From: Bifidobacterium breve
GTDB lineage: Bacteria > Actinomycetota > Acidimicrobiia > IMCC26256 > PALSA-555
Reading direction: 5' to 3'
NCBI GenBank assembly: GCA_945889545.1
Contig: CAMDCC010000090.1
Coordinates: forward strand, 1 to 9,673
Length of the DNA: 9,673 bases
Positions 5,869 to 9,673 of the stretch are shown piece after piece. Numbering within the stretch: the first letter of the stretch is position 1; every line of letters begins with the position of its first letter. The notes beneath the pieces are model-generated. The model was not told where the DNA came from. It saw only the letters and a list, made by a program, of their open reading frames with translations, and made no database searches. The position numbers and the translations under genes are program-made.

Positions 5869-6641
5869 GCGCCTCCCTGTCTCAGTCGCTCGCGGCGGCG
5901 GAGGACGCCGCCGCCTCGGACGCTCGCTCCCTGGGCGAGCTCCCTGCGCTCGCTTCGCTCGCTCCAGTCGCCGCACCGCACGAGGTTCCTGATCTCGGCG
6001 AGCTCGCGGAGGCCTCGCGGCGCTTCGAGACGGCACCGCCAACATCGGTCATCGCGTGGGCATGGGAGCGCTTCGGTCCCGAAGTCACGCTCGCGTCGTC
6101 GTTCCAAGACTCGGTGCTCATCGACCTCGCGATGCAGGTTGCCCCCGAGATCGAGATCGTGTTCCTCGACACGCAGTACCACTTCGCGGAGACGCTCTGG
6201 TACGTGGAAGAGGTGCGCCAGCGCTACAAACTCAACCTCAACGTGGTGCATCCTGCGATCGAGCCCGACAACCGCTGGAAGACCGACATCGACACGTGCT
6301 GCGCGGCTCGCAAGGTCGGTCCGCTCGAGCGCGCACTCGTGGGCAAAAACGCGTGGATGACGGGGCTTCGCCGCTCCGAGACTCCCGAGCGCGCCAAGGC
6401 CCAGATCGTGTCGTTCGACCTCGGGCGCGGCATGGTGAAGGTCAACCCGATCGCCACGTGGACCGAAGACGACGTGCGTTCGTACGAAGCCGACCGCGAC
6501 CTGCTCCGCCACCCACTCCACGACCGTGGCTACGGCTCGATCGGCTGCTGGCCGTGCACCGTGCCCGTCGCCGAGGGCGACGACCCTCGCGCCGGCCGCT
6601 GGGCCGGCACCGGCAAGCTGGAGTGCGGCCTCCACCAATAA
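5865..6641 (+). CDS. cysH: adenylyl-sulfate (APS) reductase, iron-sulfur type
   Basis: Reduces adenylyl sulfate to sulfite and AMP, with thioredoxin or glutathione as likely electron source, feeding sulfite to Sir. The 258-residue protein has the PP-loop ATPase-like fold: ASSFQDSVLIDLA (78-90), FLDTQYHFAET (100-110) and TGLRRSE (166-172). Cys145/Cys146 (DTCCAARK) and Cys228/Cys231 (GCWPC) are the four [4Fe-4S] ligands that mark APS-using enzymes and are absent from PAPS-only ones. The C-terminal ECGLH holds catalytic Cys254. I chose ATG 5865, which overlaps the sir stop as ATGA, over GTG 5856, which adds only three residues. The first 45 residues or so are Ala/Leu/Ser-rich and precede the normal family start near LAEASRRFE; the DNA there is repetitive (GCTCGCTTCGCTCGCT). 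ATP sulfurylase is not in the window. A 15-bp inverted repeat follows. Confidence 0.95.
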   Translation: MSASLSQSLAAAEDAAASDARSLGELPALASLAPVAAPHEVPDLGELAEASRRFETAPPTSVIAWAWERFGPEVTLASSFQDSVLIDLAMQVAPEIEIVFLDTQYHFAETLWYVEEVRQRYKLNLNVVHPAIEPDNRWKTDIDTCCAARKVGPLERALVGKNAWMTGLRRSETPERAKAQIVSFDLGRGMVKVNPIATWTEDDVRSYEADRDLLRHPLHDRGYGSIGCWPCTVPVAEGDDPRAGRWAGTGKLECGLHQ

Positions 6642-6651
6642 CCCCGGATTC

Positions 6652-6692
6652 TCGGCACGTTGAAGGCGTCTATTTGTCCTTCAACGTGCCGA
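6652..6692 (+). terminator. 15-bp perfect inverted repeat after cysH
   Basis: TCGGCACGTTGAAGG (6652-6666) and its exact complement (6678-6692) flank an 11-base loop and would form a strong RNA hairpin ten bases after the cysH stop. There is no T-run on either exit side; the plus-strand right arm is followed by AAAAC. U-less hairpins do serve as terminators in many actinobacteria, so termination of sir-cysH is the likely job. The repeat also lies 27 bases before the methyltransferase start, so it could instead be an operator for that unit. Confidence 0.55.
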
Positions 6693-6719
6693 AAAACCGC
6701 AACGTGGCAACATCTGGTC

Positions 6720-7490
6720 ATGCCGGTTCACGATGTCGCGCAACGCGGTTTCGATGCCGCGAGCGACGCGTACGAACGAGCGCGACCGTCGTATCCGCCT
6801 GACGCCGTTGCTTGGCTCGTCGAGAACCTGGCGATCGACTCGTCGAAACTTGTCTGCGATCTTGCTGCCGGCACCGGGAAGCTGACCCGACTGCTCGCGC
6901 CGACCGGTGCGACGCTGATTGCGGTCGAGCCTGTGGAGGGGATGTCGCGCCACCTGCGCGCTGCCCAACCCGACATGCCGGTCGTCGCGTCCACGGCCGA
7001 GGCATTGCCCTTCGACAAGGCCACGCTGGACGCAGTGACCGTCGCCCAAGCGTTCCACTGGTTCGACGCTGACCGCGCCTTTGGGGAACTCGCACGCGTG
7101 TTGCGCCCCGGCGGCCGAGTCGGCTTGATATGGAACATGCGTGACCGATCCGTCCCGTGGGTGGACACACTCTGGGGCGTGATGGACCGCGTCGAGAAGA
7201 AAGCACCTTGGCGCGACCACGAACGGTGGTCCGACTCTGCCCTCGGTGAGCGGGCCGGGTTCGGGCCACTTGGTGTCGCCGAGTTCCGCCATGAGCAACA
7301 CCTCACACCCGACGACGTGATCGAACGATTCGCGTCGGTGAGTCACGTCGCGGTCCTGCCCCCAACCGAACGCGAGGACGTACTCGACGAGATCCGCGAG
7401 ATCCTCGCGAGGGACCCGGCAACCGCGGACAAGGCCGAACTCGCGATCCCCTACCGGGTGGACGCGTACTGGTGCGAGCGGCTCCCATGA
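6720..7490 (+). CDS. class I SAM-dependent methyltransferase
   Basis: A 256-residue protein with the Rossmann-like methyltransferase fold. Motif I is VCDLAAGTGK (45-54), followed by the acidic residue that usually binds the SAM ribose (Glu70 in LIAVEPVEGM). Then come TAEALPFDKATLDAVTVAQ, the AFHWFD motif (111-116) and LRPGGRVGLIWNM (128-140). This order is typical of the UbiE/trans-aconitate methyltransferase-like group, in which the substrate cannot be read from sequence; I give no substrate. ATG 6720 was chosen because the family start (FDAASDAYERARPSYP) follows at once; the upstream ATG-less extension to 6660 would run through the inverted repeat. There is no good ribosome binding site, so the message may be leaderless or unusually initiated. 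Its TGA overlaps the murT ATG, so translation is probably coupled to murT-gatD. Confidence 0.85.
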   Translation: MPVHDVAQRGFDAASDAYERARPSYPPDAVAWLVENLAIDSSKLVCDLAAGTGKLTRLLAPTGATLIAVEPVEGMSRHLRAAQPDMPVVASTAEALPFDKATLDAVTVAQAFHWFDADRAFGELARVLRPGGRVGLIWNMRDRSVPWVDTLWGVMDRVEKKAPWRDHERWSDSALGERAGFGPLGVAEFRHEQHLTPDDVIERFASVSHVAVLPPTEREDVLDEIREILARDPATADKAELAIPYRVDAYWCERLP

Positions 7491-8719
7491 CGGTATCGAA
7501 GCGCACACGACTGGGCGTGGCCGCAGGGCGGCTCGCCGGCGCGCTGTCACGAACGCTCACCCGCGGCCAAGGCGCAACGATCAGCGGGCGCGTCATCAAC
7601 AAGATTGCGCCCAACGCGCTCGAAGAGCTCGCCGACGGGCAGCGCGTCACGTTGGTCTCCGCGACGAACGGCAAGACGACCACCACCCGCTTTCTCGCCA
7701 CCGCACTCACGACCGCTGGTCGCACGGTCACTACCAACTCGACCGGAGCAAACCTCACATCGGGCATCGCACCAACGCTCGCCGGCGCGGCAGGCCCGGG
7801 CGATGCGGTGCTCGAAGTCGACGAGCGGGTGCTGCCCCGCGTGATCGATCCACTCGGTGCCGAGCTGCTCGTGCTCGGCAACCTCTCTCGGGACCAGCTC
7901 GACCGCTACGGCGAAGTACACGCAGTGAGTGAGTCGTGGCGCACCACGATGCAGTCGCATCCCGGGGTCGCCGTCATCGCGAACGCGTCGGATCCGCACG
8001 TGGTGTGGGCCGCAACGCCAGGAAAGGTCACGTGGGTGGCGCTCGGCCTCGGCTGGCGATCCGACGCCGCGACGTGCCCGGAATGTGGCGCGCTGCTCAC
8101 GTGGTCTACCGATCGCTTCGACTGCCCCAAGTGCGGCTTCGCGCAGCCCGCCACCGACAACATCCTCGACGGCGACACCCTGGTCCTCGATGGAGCGCGC
8201 ATCCCGCTCGACCTCGCGCTCCCCGGCCGCTGGAACCTCGCGAACGCGGCGCTCGCTGTGACCGCCGCCGCGCACCTCGGCATCGATCCCGTGCACGCCG
8301 CGACATCGCTGAAGACCGTGACGAGTGTGGCTGGTAGGTACATGCATGTGCCACTCGGCGACGGCCGCTCGGCGCGCGTACTGCTGGCCAAGAACCCAGC
8401 AGGATGGACCGAGGTGCTCCGCTTTCTGCACCGGCGCGACACCGCGGTCGTGATCGCCGTCAACGCTCGGGTAGCTGACGGCAAAGATCCGTCGTGGCTG
8501 TGGGACGTGCCCTACGAGCTCCTCCGTGGGCACGAGACCGCGGCTGCCGGTGATCGGCGCCTCGATGTAGCGGTGCGTCTCCGCTACGCGGAAGTGGACC
8601 ACGAAATCGAGCGCGATCCCGTTGCCGCGGCGCGCGAGCTCGAAGGCGACGAGGTGCACATCGTGGCGTCGTACACGCAGTTCTCCGCGCTCTACCGCAA
8701 GTACGGAGATACCACATGA
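7487..8719 (+). CDS. murT: lipid II isoglutaminyl synthase, MurT subunit
   Basis: With GatD, MurT amidates the alpha-carboxyl of D-glutamate in lipid II to D-isoglutamine, using ATP and ammonia delivered by GatD, at the cytoplasmic face of the membrane. The 410-residue protein has a Mur-ligase core with P-loop TLVSATNGKTTTT (55-67) and NSTGANL (84-90). A four-cysteine zinc ribbon is inserted in the middle domain (CPECG, Cys197/Cys200; CPKCG, Cys213/Cys216). LPGRWNLANAALA (245-257) is followed by the C-terminal DUF1727 domain, with KNPAGWTEVL (302-311) and DPSWLWD (334-340), which holds a conserved aspartate thought to be catalytic. These features separate MurT from MurC-F. The start is the ATG overlapping the methyltransferase stop, and its TGA overlaps the gatD ATG. 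Confidence 0.96.
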   Translation: MTVSKRTRLGVAAGRLAGALSRTLTRGQGATISGRVINKIAPNALEELADGQRVTLVSATNGKTTTTRFLATALTTAGRTVTTNSTGANLTSGIAPTLAGAAGPGDAVLEVDERVLPRVIDPLGAELLVLGNLSRDQLDRYGEVHAVSESWRTTMQSHPGVAVIANASDPHVVWAATPGKVTWVALGLGWRSDAATCPECGALLTWSTDRFDCPKCGFAQPATDNILDGDTLVLDGARIPLDLALPGRWNLANAALAVTAAAHLGIDPVHAATSLKTVTSVAGRYMHVPLGDGRSARVLLAKNPAGWTEVLRFLHRRDTAVVIAVNARVADGKDPSWLWDVPYELLRGHETAAAGDRRLDVAVRLRYAEVDHEIERDPVAAARELEGDEVHIVASYTQFSALYRKYGDTT

Positions 8720-9504
8720 GCGCCGTCCGCGACTCCGCCGTGCGCATCGGGCTCATCTACCCGGAACTCCTCGGCACCTACGGCGACCGCGGCAACGCGA
8801 TCGTGCTGGTGCAACGCACTCGTTGGCGGGGTATCCCGGCCGAGCTCGTCGAGGTCGACGCGGGCGAGCCGATCCCCGACTCTCTCGACGTGTATATCTT
8901 CGGCGGTGGTGAAGACGACCCGATGGAGATGGCCGGCGCGGGCATGCGCGAGTCGAAGGCGAGCATCGAGCGGGCGCACGCGAACGGTGCGGTTGTCCTT
9001 GCCGTGTGCGGTGGCTACCAGCTCATCGGGCATCGCTACATCGCGGCCGACGGAGAGATCCTCGAAGGCATCGGATTGGTCGACGTAGAGACACGCGCCG
9101 GTTCACCGCGCCTCATCGGCGAGCTCGTCGCCTCACCCAACGACGACGTCAACTGGGGCGAGTTCGGACCGCCGCGCGCGCTCACCGGCTTCGAGAACCA
9201 CGGTGGCCGCACCACACTCGGCGAGGGTGTTGCGCCGCTCGGCAAGGTGCTGGCCGGCGGAGGAAACGGTGACGGCAGCAAGACCGAAGGCGTGCTCGCC
9301 GAACGGATTATCGGCACGTACCTCCACGGTCCGGTGCTCGCCCGCAACGCCGAACTGGCCGACCGAATCATCGCCTGGGTCGCTGGCAGCATCCCTCCGC
9401 TCGAAGCGACGCTCGAGCAAAGCCTGCGCGCCGACCGCCTCGATGCGGCAATGGTCCGCGGAGTCCACAGATGGTGGCGCGACCGCATGTTGGCGCGAGG
9501 CTGA
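8716..9504 (+). CDS. gatD: lipid II isoglutaminyl synthase, glutaminase subunit GatD
   Basis: Hydrolyses glutamine and passes ammonia to MurT for lipid II amidation. The 262-residue protein belongs to the CobB/CobQ-like class I glutamine amidotransferases. It begins with RIGLIYPELLGTYGDRGN (10-27). IFGGGEDD (61-68) precedes the nucleophile Cys98 in VLAVCGGYQLIG, and His204 in TYLHGPVL completes the dyad. GFENHGGRT (158-166) is conserved in GatD proteins. The family has no glutamate after the catalytic histidine, and none is seen here. Length is close to or slightly above the usual 240-250. The ATG overlaps the murT stop by four bases, which fits stoichiometric synthesis of the two subunits. 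Confidence 0.95.
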   Translation: MSAVRDSAVRIGLIYPELLGTYGDRGNAIVLVQRTRWRGIPAELVEVDAGEPIPDSLDVYIFGGGEDDPMEMAGAGMRESKASIERAHANGAVVLAVCGGYQLIGHRYIAADGEILEGIGLVDVETRAGSPRLIGELVASPNDDVNWGEFGPPRALTGFENHGGRTTLGEGVAPLGKVLAGGGNGDGSKTEGVLAERIIGTYLHGPVLARNAELADRIIAWVAGSIPPLEATLEQSLRADRLDAAMVRGVHRWWRDRMLARG

Positions 9505-9505
9505 G

Positions 9506-9520
9506 GGCGCGATCCGCGCC
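9506..9520 (+). terminator. GC hairpin between gatD and the next gene
   Basis: GGCGCG (9506-9511) and CGCGCC (9515-9520) pair perfectly around a 3-base loop, beginning right after the gatD stop. There is no T-run after it. It may be a weak terminator or a processing site, and short GC palindromes are also common by chance in such DNA. Confidence 0.3.
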
Positions 9521-9530
9521 ATTCGCTAGA

Positions 9531-9535
9531 AGGAG
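9531..9535 (+). promoter_or_regulatory. ribosome binding site of the downstream dehydrogenase gene
   Basis: AGGAG within AGAAGGAGAG lies four bases before ATG 9540. It is the strongest Shine-Dalgarno match in the window and fixes the start of the last gene. Confidence 0.75.
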
Positions 9536-9539
9536 AGAC

Positions 9540-9673
9540 ATGACGAATCCGTTTGGATACTCGGGAAAGCGTGTGGTCGTGACGGGCGGCGCCACCGGTG
9601 TGGGGGCCGCGCTCCTCGACCTCTTGGCTGAGCTCGATTCGGAACACGTCACGGTGCTCGATGTGAAGGCTCC
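9540..9673 (+). CDS. N-terminal part of a short-chain dehydrogenase/reductase
   Basis: The gene runs off the window end; 44 complete codons are visible. After MTNPFGYSGK comes VVVTGGATGVGAALLDLLA, with the glycine pattern TGGATGVG (TGxxxGxG) that binds NAD(P) in classical short-chain dehydrogenases. A strand ends in VTVLDVKAP, where the aspartate at the end of the second strand usually favours NAD over NADP. The substrate cannot be told from this fragment; the opening NPF-Y-GKRVVVTG resembles, from memory, the coniferyl-alcohol/hydroxysteroid dehydrogenase-like group. It is 35 bases from gatD with its own strong ribosome binding site, so it may be co-transcribed, but nothing suggests a role in peptidoglycan amidation. 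Confidence 0.85.
   Translation, partial: MTNPFGYSGKRVVVTGGATGVGAALLDLLAELDSEHVTVLDVKA

Noticed and set aside
4060..6045. A 661-codon minus-strand open frame lying antisense to sir and the start of cysH
   Set aside because: It mirrors a well-supported gene. Long antisense frames are expected where third positions are mostly G or C, and its translation (runs of Arg, Val, Glu, His) has no recognisable domain.
6660..6719. An upstream start for the methyltransferase
   Set aside because: It would translate the inverted repeat; residues before MPVHDVAQ do not resemble the family.
7547..8659. A 370-codon minus-strand open frame antisense to murT, and similar ones at 5802-6638 and 6681-7550
   Set aside because: All three lie opposite genes with clear family motifs, and none shows a motif or ribosome binding site of its own.
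1..9673. CRISPR arrays, tRNA or rRNA genes, toxin-antitoxin or defence genes
   Set aside because: No regularly spaced repeats, cloverleaf candidates or rRNA-like stretches were noticed, and all sizeable coding regions are accounted for by the genes listed.

Overview
This 9.7 kb window is GC-rich, densely packed bacterial chromosome, most likely from an actinobacterium. Pointers are a LigC-type ATP-dependent DNA ligase close to the mycobacterial form, a MurT-GatD pair, an iron-sulfur APS reductase next to a ferredoxin-type sulfite reductase, and two start sites preceded at 6-7 bases by a TANNNT box, the leaderless arrangement common in Actinomycetota. A class such as Acidimicrobiia would fit, but that is a guess.

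Layout. Bases 1-126 hold the end of a probable transposase, cut by the window edge. It faces ligC (146-1222, minus) across 19 bases. Divergent from ligC is a ZIP-family metal transporter gene (1266-2003, plus), interrupted by one in-frame TAA. It converges on proS, prolyl-tRNA synthetase (2030-3754, minus). A 338-base divergent region (3755-4092) separates proS from the sulfur genes. It holds a leaderless promoter box for proS, two adjacent palindromes, a promoter for the sulfite reductase side, a 33-codon upstream ORF starting where transcription should start, a hairpin inside that ORF, a C-rich tract and a clear ribosome binding site. Next come sir (4093-5868) and cysH (5865-6641), overlapping by ATGA. 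A 15-bp inverted repeat closes that unit. A second unit follows with ATGA overlaps: a SAM-dependent methyltransferase (6720-7490), murT (7487-8719) and gatD (8716-9504). A hairpin and a strong ribosome binding site precede the beginning of a short-chain dehydrogenase gene (9540 to the window end).

How the genes work together. CysH reduces APS to sulfite and Sir reduces sulfite to sulfide, the last two steps of assimilatory sulfate reduction; ATP sulfurylase is not in the window. MurT and GatD together amidate the D-glutamate of lipid II. The coupled methyltransferase has no obvious role in that step.

Most notable points: (1) the sulfite reductase carries the complete four-cysteine siroheme/[4Fe-4S] motif in both halves, whereas textbook assimilatory enzymes keep it only in the C-terminal half; (2) the sir-cysH unit has a leaderless upstream ORF with a lone TGT cysteine codon, a candidate cysteine-responsive attenuator; (3) the ZIP gene has a single nonsense codon in an otherwise intact frame. 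I found no CRISPR array, tRNA or rRNA, and no clearly new multi-gene system.
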